Assembly (NCBI GenBank): GCA_014647715.1
Contig: BMPS01000007.1
Span: 47,343 to 111,342 of the forward strand
From: Streptomyces cinereus
Lineage (GTDB): Bacteria > Pseudomonadota > Gammaproteobacteria > Pseudomonadales > Moraxellaceae
Reading direction: 5' to 3'
Length of the DNA: 64,000 bases
The translations under genes were made by a program, and so were the position numbers. The notes below the pieces were generated by a model that saw only the letters and a program-made list of their open reading frames with translations, searched no databases and had not been told where the DNA came from. Shown here in pieces: positions 31,710 to 40,456 of this stretch. Position 1 is the first letter of the stretch; each line of letters starts with the position of its first letter.

Positions 31710-33038
31710 TTAAGCTTTATTTGCCATATCTTTAAACACGTCTTTTGCCGCTTGCAAGGTCGCATCCAAGTCTTCTTGCGAATGCTCACTACTCATAAAG
31801 GCTGCCTCAAAGGCAGATGGCGCAAGATACACACCGCGATCGAGCATACCGTGGAAGAAGGTCGCAAATTTTTGCGCATCGCATTGGCACACCTCTTCAA
31901 AGTTTTGTGGTAATCGGTTTTCAAAAGCGCCATCGGTAAAGAACAGCCCAAACATACCGCCACAGCGCGTGGTCTTAAAGCCAATACCCGCATCCTTCGC
32001 CAACTGTTCAAGATTATCAGTCAAGTAAACGACTTTTTCGCTTAATGCGTCATAAAAACCCTCAGCCGTGAGCAAATCAAACATGGCAATACCGGCACGC
32101 ATCGCCAGTGGATTGCCCGATAAGGTGCCTGCTTGATACACGCCGCCTAACGGCGCGATACACTCCATAATCTCACGTTTACCACCAAACGCCCCAACTG
32201 GCAGACCTGCACCGATAATTTTACCAAATGTGGTCAAATCAGGGGTAATGCCAAAATGGGCTTGCGCTGACTGTAAGCCAACCCTAAACCCAGTCATCAC
32301 TTCATCAAAAATTAGCACAGCGCCATGCGCGGTACACTCGGCACGCAGGGTATCGTGAAATTCTTGCGTGGGTACAACCATGTTCATGTTGCCGGCGATA
32401 GGCTCGACAATCACACAAGCGATGTCATTGCCAAATTGCGCAAAGCAGTCTTTGATGGCTTGTGGGTCGTTGTAACGAATGGTGATAGTATGTTTGGCAA
32501 AATCGGCAGGGACGCCTTTTGAGCTTGGCTCACCGATATCTAGCATGCCCGAACCCGCTTTGACCAGTAGACTGTCGCTATGACCATGATAACAGCCTTC
32601 AAATTTGACAATTTTGTCGCGCCCTGTATAGCCGCGCGCAAGACGAATGGCGGACATGGTGGCTTCAGTGCCTGAGCTAGTCATACGGATTAATTCAACA
32701 CTGGGAATCAATTCACAGATTTTGTCCGCCACCGTGGTCTCAAACGTGGTGGGGGCACCAAAGCTTAACCCGTCATCTGCCGCATTTTTGACCGCTTCGA
32801 TAATATGGGGGTGCGCATGACCCAAAATCATCGGTCCCCATGAGCCTACATAATCTATGTAGGGTTTGCCTTCGGTATCATACATCTTGCTGCCACGGGC
32901 ACGGCTGATAAAGACAGGCGTACCCCCCACGCCTGCAAACGCCCGCACAGGTGAATTCACGCCACCAGGAATATGGGCTTTGGCTTTTCTAAACAGTAAT
33001 TGGTTGGTTGTCGTGTTATTTGAGTTATTTGAATTCAT
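31710..33038 (-). CDS. hemL: Glutamate-1-semialdehyde 2,1-aminomutase
   Basis: This 442-residue PLP enzyme converts glutamate-1-semialdehyde to 5-aminolevulinate in the C5 heme pathway. The PLP Lys is in [17 protein letters not shown] near residue 272, the Asp in [11 protein letters not shown], and the N-terminal [10 protein letters not shown] is typical. The length is about 15 residues above E. coli HemL because of an Asn-rich start. It follows ppk2 on the same strand after 280 bases with a terminator between. Confidence 0.96.
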   Translation of the reverse strand: MNSNNSNNTTTNQLLFRKAKAHIPGGVNSPVRAFAGVGGTPVFISRARGSKMYDTEGKPYIDYVGSWGPMILGHAHPHIIEAVKNAADDGLSFGAPTTFETTVADKICELIPSVELIRMTSSGTEATMSAIRLARGYTGRDKIVKFEGCYHGHSDSLLVKAGSGMLDIGEPSSKGVPADFAKHTITIRYNDPQAIKDCFAQFGNDIACVIVEPIAGNMNMVVPTQEFHDTLRAECTAHGAVLIFDEVMTGFRVGLQSAQAHFGITPDLTTFGKIIGAGLPVGAFGGKREIMECIAPLGGVYQAGTLSGNPLAMRAGIAMFDLLTAEGFYDALSEKVVYLTDNLEQLAKDAGIGFKTTRCGGMFGLFFTDGAFENRLPQNFEEVCQCDAQKFATFFHGMLDRGVYLAPSAFEAAFMSSEHSQEDLDATLQAAKDVFKDMANKA

Positions 33039-33260
33039 GGGGCTCTCAGCTAGGTAAATTTTTGCCTATTTTAACAAAATTCGGGGATATTGAATACGCT
33101 TGCCCTCTATCTTGAATTTGGCTGGCTTGACTTTGGCTGACTAAAAATAGGGCTCGTTGATAAAAAATGTGGTTTTGGCTTTTTTGATATGTCCCCACCT
33201 TTTGGCAGCAATGGTTTGGCGGCAATAGTAGCGAACTACTTGCTGCTATCTTTACATCTA

Positions 33261-33287
33261 AAAACCCCAATGCCATGCACTGGGGTT
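33261..33287 (-). terminator. Terminator of ppk2
   Basis: AACCCCA (33263-33269) pairs with TGGGGTT (33281-33287), with an inner TGC/GCA pair. On the minus strand it is followed by TTTTTAG. Confidence 0.75.
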
Positions 33288-33318
33288 GTGGTGTTTTTCC
33301 CATCAGTTTGCTGGGCAA

Positions 33319-34617
33319 TCATTTATGGGCTTTAAACGAGATATTTGGTACTGCCAATTCGTTATATTCGCCTTTTTCATATAAAGCCCCTGCACGACCC
33401 ACAATCAATGGGTCAACTGTCCCCACGACTTTAGGGTCTTTATTGTCGTAAGGGAGTTTGCTTAATACATAGCGCATCGCATTCAAACGCGCGCGTTTTT
33501 TATCGGTGGATTTGATGACAATCCAAGGCGATTCTGCACTGTCGGTATTAAAGAACATGGTTTCTTTGGCAAGGGTGTAATCATCCCATTTGTCGAGTGA
33601 CGCTTTATCAATGGGTGACAGTTTCCATTGTTTGAGCGGATGTGCTTCACGCTCGGCAAAACGGCGGCGCTGCTCTTCACGACTGACTGAGAACCAAAAT
33701 TTGATTAAATGAATACCTGAGCTAATCAGATGTTTTTCAAATTCTGGGACTTGGCGCATAAAGTCATTGTATTGTTCTTCGGTACAAAAACCCATGACAC
33801 GCTCGACGCCAGCACGGTTATACCATGAACGGTCAAATAGCACGATTTCGCCTTTGGTCGGTAAATGCTGGACATAACGCTGGAAGTACCATTGACCGGC
33901 TTCTTGCTCGGTGGGTTTTTCAAGGGCAACGACTTTGGCACCGCGCGGGTTTAAGTGTTCCATAAAGCGTTTGATAGTGCCGCCTTTACCTGCGGCATCA
34001 CGACCTTCAAAGATGATGACGATTTTTTGCCCGCTATCTTTGACCCATTTTTGCAGTTTTAATAGTTCAACTTGTAGCTCGTATTTTTGGGCTTCATAGT
34101 TTTTTCGTGACATACGGTTTTTGTAGGGATAACCGCCTTCACGCCAGTTTTCCGCCAATTCGTCGTCTTTATTGATTTTGCTTTGCACGCTAGTGGTTTG
34201 GCTGCCAAATAATTTTTTGACTTCGTTGATTTCATCGTTGGACATACCATTGATCAGCGCTTGCAAGTGCTCTGCCATTTTCTCGACATTGCCTGTGGTC
34301 AGGTCTTTATCCATGATGCTTTCGATGGCGCGCTTTTTGGCATTGGCTTTTTCACTCACCCCTGCTTGCTGCGACTGCTCAAGTAACACTGTGGGGTCGG
34401 TCTCATAAGGCTGGTCAATGCGCTCGGTCGCTGGTGTTTTAGTACTGCGGCGCGCTGGGGTGTTGGTAGATAAGGTCTTTGTAGCTAGGGTCTTGCTAGC
34501 TGGGGTCTTAGTAGGCTGCGACTTTTGGGGCTTCGCTTTATCTGTTTTGGCATTGTCAGTTTGGGTACTGTCAGCTTTAACACTATTTGTCGCTGTGCTA
34601 TTGGGGGGATTTGCCAT
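33319..34617 (-). CDS. ppk2: Polyphosphate kinase 2 with low-complexity N-terminus
   Basis: This 432-residue protein has a PPK2 kinase domain (about 165-420) with Walker A FEGRDAAGKGGTIKRF near residue 190 and Walker B-like VLFDRSWYNRAGVERVMGF near 250. PPK2 enzymes use polyphosphate to phosphorylate GDP/ADP or nucleoside monophosphates. The first 75 residues are a Lys/Thr/Ala-rich, probably disordered stretch with near-repeats (TKTPASKTLATKTLSTNTPA). AAGGAG precedes the ATG. Confidence 0.93.
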   Translation of the reverse strand: MANPPNSTATNSVKADSTQTDNAKTDKAKPQKSQPTKTPASKTLATKTLSTNTPARRSTKTPATERIDQPYETDPTVLLEQSQQAGVSEKANAKKRAIESIMDKDLTTGNVEKMAEHLQALINGMSNDEINEVKKLFGSQTTSVQSKINKDDELAENWREGGYPYKNRMSRKNYEAQKYELQVELLKLQKWVKDSGQKIVIIFEGRDAAGKGGTIKRFMEHLNPRGAKVVALEKPTEQEAGQWYFQRYVQHLPTKGEIVLFDRSWYNRAGVERVMGFCTEEQYNDFMRQVPEFEKHLISSGIHLIKFWFSVSREEQRRRFAEREAHPLKQWKLSPIDKASLDKWDDYTLAKETMFFNTDSAESPWIVIKSTDKKRARLNAMRYVLSKLPYDNKDPKVVGTVDPLIVGRAGALYEKGEYNELAVPNISFKAHK

Positions 34618-34830
34618 GTCTCACTCCTTAAATTCAATGGTCGGTTGATGGGTTGAAGTAAAGTGTAACAAATTATTTACTATTGACTATAGACCATTTA
34701 AACCCAAGCCACAATCGCTTTTTGCCCTATATTCTGGTCATACTTTTCACTTGTGGTCGAGCCAAAAAAGGCGTTTAATAACTTTAGGCATGTAAGGGAT
34801 TTGGTCATCGGGTGAGGATAAACTGGATGA

Positions 34831-35142
34831 CTAAATATCTTCAAGCTTTAGCACATCATAAGCGGGGGTTTCATACGGGTGTGCCTGTTTTAATGCTTGT
34901 ACCACCGCTTTGATGCGCTCATCTGCAACCACCATCTCGACTCGCCATTCTTCGATTGTTTGTAATTGATTGGTGGTACCAATAAAGGCTTGATTGCCTG
35001 CCAATGGCATAAACTGTCCTGTACCCAACACCTGCCAACAGCAATACTGATAATTGCCAATCTGCCCTGCCCCTGCGTCAAACAAGGCTTGCTTTACAGC
35101 GTCTAGATAGTCGGTCGGTATGTAGGTGGTTAGTTTATACAT
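34831..35142 (-). CDS. NIF3/YqfO-like C-terminal-domain protein
   Basis: This 103-residue protein resembles the PII-like inserted domain of NIF3/YqfO proteins as a stand-alone unit (MYKLTTYIP, AGAGQIGNYQYCCWQVLGTGQF, HPYETPAYDV). Its fold is PII-like; the function is unknown. The start MYKL at 35142 was chosen by similarity to family members; ATGs at residues -8 and -5 (35166, 35157) are possible. Confidence 0.78.
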   Translation of the reverse strand: MYKLTTYIPTDYLDAVKQALFDAGAGQIGNYQYCCWQVLGTGQFMPLAGNQAFIGTTNQLQTIEEWRVEMVVADERIKAVVQALKQAHPYETPAYDVLKLEDI

Positions 35143-35276
35143 GATTGGTTTTTTCATCCCTGTCATTATTAGGTACTTGCCTTAATCTAGCATATTTTTT
35201 TTGCAAAAAGCGCGTTGGTTGGTAGTTTTTCGTTGATTATTCTTCCGTTTTAAAAAAAATTTACCCTTAAACGCGC

Positions 35277-35306
35277 TATATATTATACAATATTGTATAA
35301 TATATA
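35277..35306. promoter_or_regulatory. Perfect 30-bp palindrome, probable operator over promoter
   Basis: Bases 35277-35306 form an exact palindrome centred on ACAATATTGT, with TATAAT included in the right arm. It ends 25 bases before the start of the YeeE/YedE-like gene. AT-rich palindromes over the -10 region are bound by ArsR-type repressors (BigR, PigS) that control this transporter family in other bacteria. No such regulator gene is in the window. Confidence 0.75.
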
Positions 35307-35331
35307 TTATTGTGAAATGCTTAGGTGGCGT

Positions 35332-35766
35332 ATGTTGTTATTTTCTATTGCAGATTATAGTCATCCATTGGTGGGTGGTATGTTGATTGGGCTCTCTGCG
35401 GTTATGCTGTGGTGGAGTATTGCCAAGATTGCTGGCATCAGTGGCATTGTCGCTAGTCTCTGGCAGCCAAACTCACCCGATTTTGCTTGGCAATTGGCGT
35501 TTTTTGTGGGCTTGCTAGTATCGCCTTGGGTGTTTGCTATGTTCTTTAACTTGCCAACCATTGAGGTAACCTCGTCCCCATGGCTGTATATTATCGCAGG
35601 TTTGCTAGTGGGTATTGGTACGCGAATGGGCTCAGGGTGTACCAGTGGTCATGGTATTTGTGGCAATGCGCGCTTTTCACCCCGTTCATTGGTGGCAACC
35701 ATTGTCTTTATGTCTGCAGGGTTTGTGACGGTGTTTATCGGTCGTCATTTGTTGTCATTGATTTAA
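35332..35766 (+). CDS. YeeE/YedE (DUF395) sulfur transporter, first half (PmpA-like)
   Basis: This 144-residue protein has about four membrane helices and the family signature GTRMGSGCTSGHGICGNAR near residue 100, with conserved Cys residues. In TsuA and PmpA/PmpB systems these cysteines take part in uptake of thiosulfate or sulfane sulfur. The start at 35332 (MLLFSIADYSHPL) is decided by TAGGTGG upstream; in-frame ATG 35317 and TTG 35293 are alternatives. It is the first of two half-size genes. Confidence 0.88.
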   Translation: MLLFSIADYSHPLVGGMLIGLSAVMLWWSIAKIAGISGIVASLWQPNSPDFAWQLAFFVGLLVSPWVFAMFFNLPTIEVTSSPWLYIIAGLLVGIGTRMGSGCTSGHGICGNARFSPRSLVATIVFMSAGFVTVFIGRHLLSLI

Positions 35767-35789
35767 TTGAGACGTTAGGGACATCTATC

Positions 35790-36218
35790 ATGCGAAAAGA
35801 AATTGTGTTATTGATCAGTGCTATCTGTGGGTTGATTTTTGGTACGGGTTTGATTGTCAGTGATATGGCAAACCCAAAAACCGTGCAAAGCTTTCTTGAC
35901 CTAGCAGGTGAGTGGAATCCTGCGTTGATGTTTGTGATGATTGGCGCGCTCATTGTCGCCACCATCGGTTTTAACTTAAGTCGCTTAAAAAAGACCAGTC
36001 TATCGGGCGCGCCGTTTCCACCGATTCGCCGCGGTATTGACAAGCGCTTGGCGATTGGGTCGATGATATTTGGGATTGGTTGGGGCATCGCTGGTATCTG
36101 CCCTGCCCCTGCGGTGGTTCTCATGGGCATGGGCATCTGGCAGGGGATGGTGTTTTTTATCGCTATGCTAGTGGGTATGGGAATAGTGATAGCATTTGAT
36201 AAAACCCAATCAGCTTAG
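35790..36218 (+). CDS. YeeE/YedE (DUF395) sulfur transporter, second half (PmpB-like)
   Basis: This 142-residue, four-helix protein has the second family motif GIAGICPAPAVVLMG near residue 105, again with one conserved Cys. It follows the first half by 23 bases, so the two probably form one heteromeric transporter, as in PmpAB. GTTAGGGA lies ahead of the ATG. Its last four bases overlap the stop of the opposing TetR gene. Confidence 0.88.
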   Translation: MRKEIVLLISAICGLIFGTGLIVSDMANPKTVQSFLDLAGEWNPALMFVMIGALIVATIGFNLSRLKKTSLSGAPFPPIRRGIDKRLAIGSMIFGIGWGIAGICPAPAVVLMGMGIWQGMVFFIAMLVGMGIVIAFDKTQSA

Positions 36219-36886
36219 TCATCAGTGTAGTCATCAGTAGGGTGAAATAACCGATAAAACCCAGACGCCATGAGCCAACTGGCTAGTTGCTGTGGCGTTT
36301 CTGTTTGCCCTTGCCGCACCCAATAAATATAGGTGTGATACAGCATTCCTGAAGCAAATACCAGATTGTACTCCCCGCTTTTATCCTGTGTCGCTGTCGT
36401 AGCTTGGCAAGTCAATGACTGCTTTTTGCGGTATTCGACAAAAATTTTGCTATTAAGGAGGGTGTCTAAAATTAGCCCTTCAAAGCCTTGATTGAGCAAA
36501 ATCTTGGTCGATAATTTAAACTTGCTTAGATAGTCAAACACGCGTACCAAAAACGCATAAAACTCGGACTCGCTTGCCGCCGTCAAGTCGATAAAAGGAA
36601 AATCATGCTCAATCTGCGCCAAATAGTCTTTGAGTAACGCAAGTTTGCTATCGTAATTGCGGTAATACCCCATGCGACTCACGCCCGCCTTTTGGGTCAG
36701 CTCGGTGACGCTGATATCGGCAAATGGGGTGGATTCCATGAATTTGAGCAGCGCTATGGCGAGCGAACGTCTGACCACGGTGTTGGCATTGCCCATGATA
36801 TGCGCCTGCTGTCCAAAATCACTCAAACTCGACTCAATACTCGTACCCGTGGGCGATGGAAGCGGTGTGAAGGTTGGCTTTGGCAC
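36215..36886 (-). CDS. TetR-family transcriptional regulator
   Basis: This 223-residue regulator has an N-terminal HTH (about 38-85, with DISVTELTQKAGVSRMGYYRNYDSK) and a C-terminal helical ligand domain. The start is GTG with AAAGGAT ahead. It is divergent to the GMC oxidoreductase gene, so it most likely represses the oxidoreductase and aldehyde dehydrogenase genes. Its link to the converging sulfur transporter genes is only positional. Confidence 0.88.
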   Translation of the reverse strand: MPKPTFTPLPSPTGTSIESSLSDFGQQAHIMGNANTVVRRSLAIALLKFMESTPFADISVTELTQKAGVSRMGYYRNYDSKLALLKDYLAQIEHDFPFIDLTAASESEFYAFLVRVFDYLSKFKLSTKILLNQGFEGLILDTLLNSKIFVEYRKKQSLTCQATTATQDKSGEYNLVFASGMLYHTYIYWVRQGQTETPQQLASWLMASGFYRLFHPTDDYTDD

Positions 36887-37083
36887 GCGTTAATCCTTTT
36901 AACTCAATCCTTTACTTAATCTATCAAAACAAAACAAACCCAAATGTCACAGTTGCAGCAGCCTGCTGAAAAATTAGTATACCCTAATCAGGTAGCTGGT
37001 TGAACTGTTTAGCAGTAAACCCCTGTTATACAAAGACAGATACAGCCAAAAAGTCACTGCAACGTAGTCCGCGGCTGGTCAGC

Positions 37084-37140
37084 TATAAGGATAACTATTC
37101 AAGATAATTATTAAGGACAACTATTAAGGAAAATAAGGGG
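37084..37140 (+). repeat. Short imperfect repeats ahead of GMC gene
   Basis: About four imperfect copies of a 12-14 base unit, AAGGA-(T/C)AACTATT, lie just upstream of the GMC oxidoreductase start. Each copy carries an AAGGA-like ribosome-site core; only the last lies near the start. Confidence 0.55.
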
Positions 37141-37150
37141 AAAGCGATAC

Positions 37151-38878
37151 ATGGAAGGTCAATCATTTGATACGGATTTTTTGGTCATAGGCTCAGGCTT
37201 TGGCGGTAGCGTCTCGGCGATGCGACTGACCGAAAAAGGCTATCGCGTGATTATTGCGGAGCAAGGCAAGCATATTTCTCCTGAAACCATGCCCAAAACC
37301 GTGCGCGATATCAAGCAGTTTTTGTGGTTGCCTGCGCTCAAATACAAAGGTTTTTTTTCACTTCAGCTATTTAAACATGTCATGGTGCTGCATGGTAATG
37401 CGGTGGGCGGTGGCTCAATTACTTATGCCAACACCTTATTACAGCCAGAAGACAAAATCTGGCAACAAGGTAGCTGGGCAGGGCTTCACGACTGGCAAGC
37501 GGTGATGCCACAACATTATGAGACCGCCAAACGCATGCTAGGGGTGAGCCAAAACAAAAAAATTGGCAATGCCGATTTGATGCTACAAAAAATGGCGAAC
37601 CTGAGTGGCGTGGGTGATAGTTTTTATCTCACCGATGTGGGCGCCTACTTTAGTGAACATGACAAGTATGCTCACCCTTCTGTCAATGGTGACCCGTATT
37701 TTGGCGGCGCAGGTCCTAAGCGCAGTCCCTGTATAGGCTGTGGTGGCTGTATGGTGGGCTGCCGTTATGGCGCCAAAAATACCCTAGATAAAAACTACCT
37801 GTATTTTGCCCAAAAAAATGGCGCTACCCTGCTTGCTGAAACCAAAGTCACGGATATAGTACCGATAGCTGATGCTAGCAAATCGCCAAGCGACCCTGCC
37901 TATCAAAACGGTTCGCAAGGCTATCGGGTGACGCTGCAATCAGCGGATAAAGGGGAGTATCAAATCACCACCCAACAGATTGTACTGTCAGCCTCCAGCC
38001 TCGGTAGCCAAAAACTGCTGTTTGAGCAGCGCCATAAAGGCAATATGCCTCATATTTCCCCTTGTCTTGGCAAGCGTATCTATACCAATGCTGAATCTTT
38101 GCTAGGCGTGCGATTTTTGGATGAGCAACATGGCGCCATGAGCGATGGCGTAGCTATCGGCTCTGGGGTTTATTTGGGCGATGGCACACACATTGAGGCG
38201 ACGCGTTATCCTGAAGGCTTTAATATTGCCTCCTTTTTGGCGACGTTAAGCAATTATAAAAACGGCAAAAAAATGTCGCTACTGGCTTGGTTATGGTGTT
38301 TTATAGTGCAGTTTATCGTCAAGCCCCGTCAGGCGTGGCGTGCATTTCGACCGCATAATATGGCAAAACAAAGCCTTATCTTGCTATGTATGCAAAGCAC
38401 GCCCTATGCGCTTGAAATGCGCTATCAAAAAAGCCCATGGTGGCGGGCTTGGTTGGGTAGTCGCTATCAGATGCAAACCTATGGGCCTGCCATCCCCGCC
38501 TTTATCCCAGAAGCAAGCGCGTTTGCCGAGCAGATGGCAACCCAAATGGGAGGAGTCGGTTATGGCGTGTTGTCGGAAGTATTTTTGAATATCCCAACCA
38601 CCGCACATTGTATGGGTGGGATTTCGCTGGGCAATTCTGCCGCAGATGGCGTGGTCGATAAGTACCATCGATTGTTTAATTATCAAGGGTTTTATGTCTG
38701 CGATGGCGGCAATATCTCGACTAACTTGGGCGTCAACCCAAGCCTCACCATAACGGCGTTGACAGAGCATGCCATGAGCCATATTCCACACAAATCAGCC
38801 CAGTTACCGTACCCTGCTGATACCACGAGGCAAAACGTGACGCTGGTTCAAAAAGATGCTAGCAAGATACCGGCTTAA
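37151..38878 (+). CDS. GMC-family oxidoreductase (alcohol/cholesterol oxidase-like)
   Basis: This 575-residue flavoprotein has an FAD-binding motif VIGSGFGGSVSAMRL near residue 12 and a C-terminal GMC substrate domain (GGISLGNSAADGVVDKYHRLFNYQG, NPSLTITAL). It has a cysteine cluster, CIGCGGCMVGC near residue 195, as in the cholesterol oxidase-like branch. It would oxidise a hydrophobic alcohol to an aldehyde or ketone. A membrane-like stretch (LLAWLWCFIVQFIV, near 377) suggests membrane contact. The next gene encodes an aldehyde dehydrogenase. Confidence 0.85.
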   Translation: MEGQSFDTDFLVIGSGFGGSVSAMRLTEKGYRVIIAEQGKHISPETMPKTVRDIKQFLWLPALKYKGFFSLQLFKHVMVLHGNAVGGGSITYANTLLQPEDKIWQQGSWAGLHDWQAVMPQHYETAKRMLGVSQNKKIGNADLMLQKMANLSGVGDSFYLTDVGAYFSEHDKYAHPSVNGDPYFGGAGPKRSPCIGCGGCMVGCRYGAKNTLDKNYLYFAQKNGATLLAETKVTDIVPIADASKSPSDPAYQNGSQGYRVTLQSADKGEYQITTQQIVLSASSLGSQKLLFEQRHKGNMPHISPCLGKRIYTNAESLLGVRFLDEQHGAMSDGVAIGSGVYLGDGTHIEATRYPEGFNIASFLATLSNYKNGKKMSLLAWLWCFIVQFIVKPRQAWRAFRPHNMAKQSLILLCMQSTPYALEMRYQKSPWWRAWLGSRYQMQTYGPAIPAFIPEASAFAEQMATQMGGVGYGVLSEVFLNIPTTAHCMGGISLGNSAADGVVDKYHRLFNYQGFYVCDGGNISTNLGVNPSLTITALTEHAMSHIPHKSAQLPYPADTTRQNVTLVQKDASKIPA

Positions 38879-38924
38879 CTGCTATGTTGAGTTAAAGTTT
38901 AACTAAATGATTGGGATAATACAC

Positions 38925-40367
38925 ATGACACCTCAAGACAATTCGGATGCAACTAATTCGGATGCAACTATCAATACCATGCAGCAGCAGTTTGACATCA
39001 TGCGAACGGCTAGCCGCCAAGACCAATATGTTGATTGGTCAATTCGTAGTGCGCGGCTAAAAAAATTAGAACAGCTGGTGATGGACAACCAAAGCGAGAT
39101 TATCACCGCTATTCATGCTGACTTTGGACAGCGCCCAGCGGCTGAAACCACCATGCTTGAACTGTTCCCAACGCTTGAAGCGATTCGTTATACACAAAAA
39201 CACGGCAAAGCTTGGTCTGCCAAACAGCCCGTCAAAACTGGGATTTGGTTTTTGCCCGCTCGTAGCTATATCCAGCCGCAGCCGTTAGGGCTGGTGGGCA
39301 TTATTGCACCTTGGAACTATCCGCTGTATTTGGTGATTGCGCCGCTGGCTGCCGCATTGGTGGCAGGCAATCGTGCGATGCTCAAAGTCTCAGAAGCGTC
39401 ACCGAATTTTGAGAAGTGGCTGGCTAATGCGTTACCCAAGTATTTTGCCACAGATGAAGTGACCTTGATTACAGGGGATGTCGAAGTCGCACAAGCCTTT
39501 AGCCAATTACCGTTTGACCACTTATTTTTTACCGGCTCTACCGCAGTGGGCAAACATATCATGAAAGCCGCTGCCCAGAATTTGACCCCTGTCACCCTTG
39601 AGCTGGGCGGCAAATCCCCTGTCGTGGTGACGCCAAGCGCTGATTTGGCAAAAACTGTCAACCGCGTATGGACAGGCAAAACCATGAACGCCGGGCAAAC
39701 CTGTATTGCGCCTGATTATGTGTTGATGGAAAATGATAAAAAACACGCCTTTATCGAACAATCAACCGCATGGTTTGACGCCCACTACCCCAATCTTGCA
39801 GACAACCCTGACTATAGCTTTATCATCAACTCCAAACAAGCCAGCCGCGTGCAAGGTTATCTCGATGAAGCCAAACAGCGCGGCGCCACCCTCATTCCAC
39901 TGACCGATTATGAAGTGAATATCGAGACTGGATTTTTTCCACCGATGATTGTCACCGATTTACCAAGCGATGCTAAACTGCTGACCGAGGAGATTTTTGC
40001 CCCTGTATTGCCACTGGTGCCCTACCAAGACTTGACGCAAGCGGTGGCGTATGTGAATGAGCGTGACCGCCCACTGGCGCTGTATGTGTTTGGCGAGGAC
40101 AAAGCCGACACCGACTACGTACTCGCCCATACGGTGAGTGGCGGCGCGTGTATTAACGAAACGATTTTTCACATTGCCCAGCAAAATCTGCCGTTTGGCG
40201 GTGTCGGGGCATCAGGGATGGGGCGTTACCACGGCAAATATAGCTTTGATACTTTCTCTCATCCAAAAGCGGTGTTTAAACAAAGTCACCTTAACTTCAC
40301 CCATTTGCTCCAACCACCGTATGGCAAGACCTTTTGGAACATGATGAAGGTGATTTTAAAAGCTTGA
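38925..40367 (+). CDS. Aldehyde dehydrogenase (coniferyl aldehyde dehydrogenase-like)
   Basis: This 480-residue NAD(P)-dependent aldehyde dehydrogenase is of the short group 3 type without the N-terminal extension. General base Glu lies in ELGGKSP near residue 226, catalytic Cys in NAGQTCIAPDY near 260; IIAPWNYPLYLVIAPL marks the cofactor site. A hydrophobic C-terminal tail (THLLQPPYGKTFWNMMKVIL) resembles membrane-associated fatty aldehyde enzymes. The ATG at 38925 is preferred over 38907. It likely takes the product of the preceding oxidase to the acid. Confidence 0.9.
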   Translation: MTPQDNSDATNSDATINTMQQQFDIMRTASRQDQYVDWSIRSARLKKLEQLVMDNQSEIITAIHADFGQRPAAETTMLELFPTLEAIRYTQKHGKAWSAKQPVKTGIWFLPARSYIQPQPLGLVGIIAPWNYPLYLVIAPLAAALVAGNRAMLKVSEASPNFEKWLANALPKYFATDEVTLITGDVEVAQAFSQLPFDHLFFTGSTAVGKHIMKAAAQNLTPVTLELGGKSPVVVTPSADLAKTVNRVWTGKTMNAGQTCIAPDYVLMENDKKHAFIEQSTAWFDAHYPNLADNPDYSFIINSKQASRVQGYLDEAKQRGATLIPLTDYEVNIETGFFPPMIVTDLPSDAKLLTEEIFAPVLPLVPYQDLTQAVAYVNERDRPLALYVFGEDKADTDYVLAHTVSGGACINETIFHIAQQNLPFGGVGASGMGRYHGKYSFDTFSHPKAVFKQSHLNFTHLLQPPYGKTFWNMMKVILKA

Positions 40368-40403
40368 TTTTAACCGCCTGATTTTTACAACTTGAAAACG
40401 TTT

Positions 40404-40434
40404 AACCCCACGCTTGCGATGGCGTGGTTGTTTA
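40404..40434. terminator. Hairpin between convergent ALDH and DUF2236 genes
   Basis: CCACGC (40408-40413) pairs with GCGTGG (40422-40427), extended by AAC/GTT after a mismatch, with a short T-rich tail on the plus side. Confidence 0.5.
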
Positions 40435-40456
40435 CATGGCTTAACAATAAAATGGA

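Noticed and set aside
33046..33318. 90-codon minus-strand frame between hemL and ppk2
   Set aside because: It overlaps the ppk2 terminator, has no ribosome site and composition unlike the neighbouring proteins.
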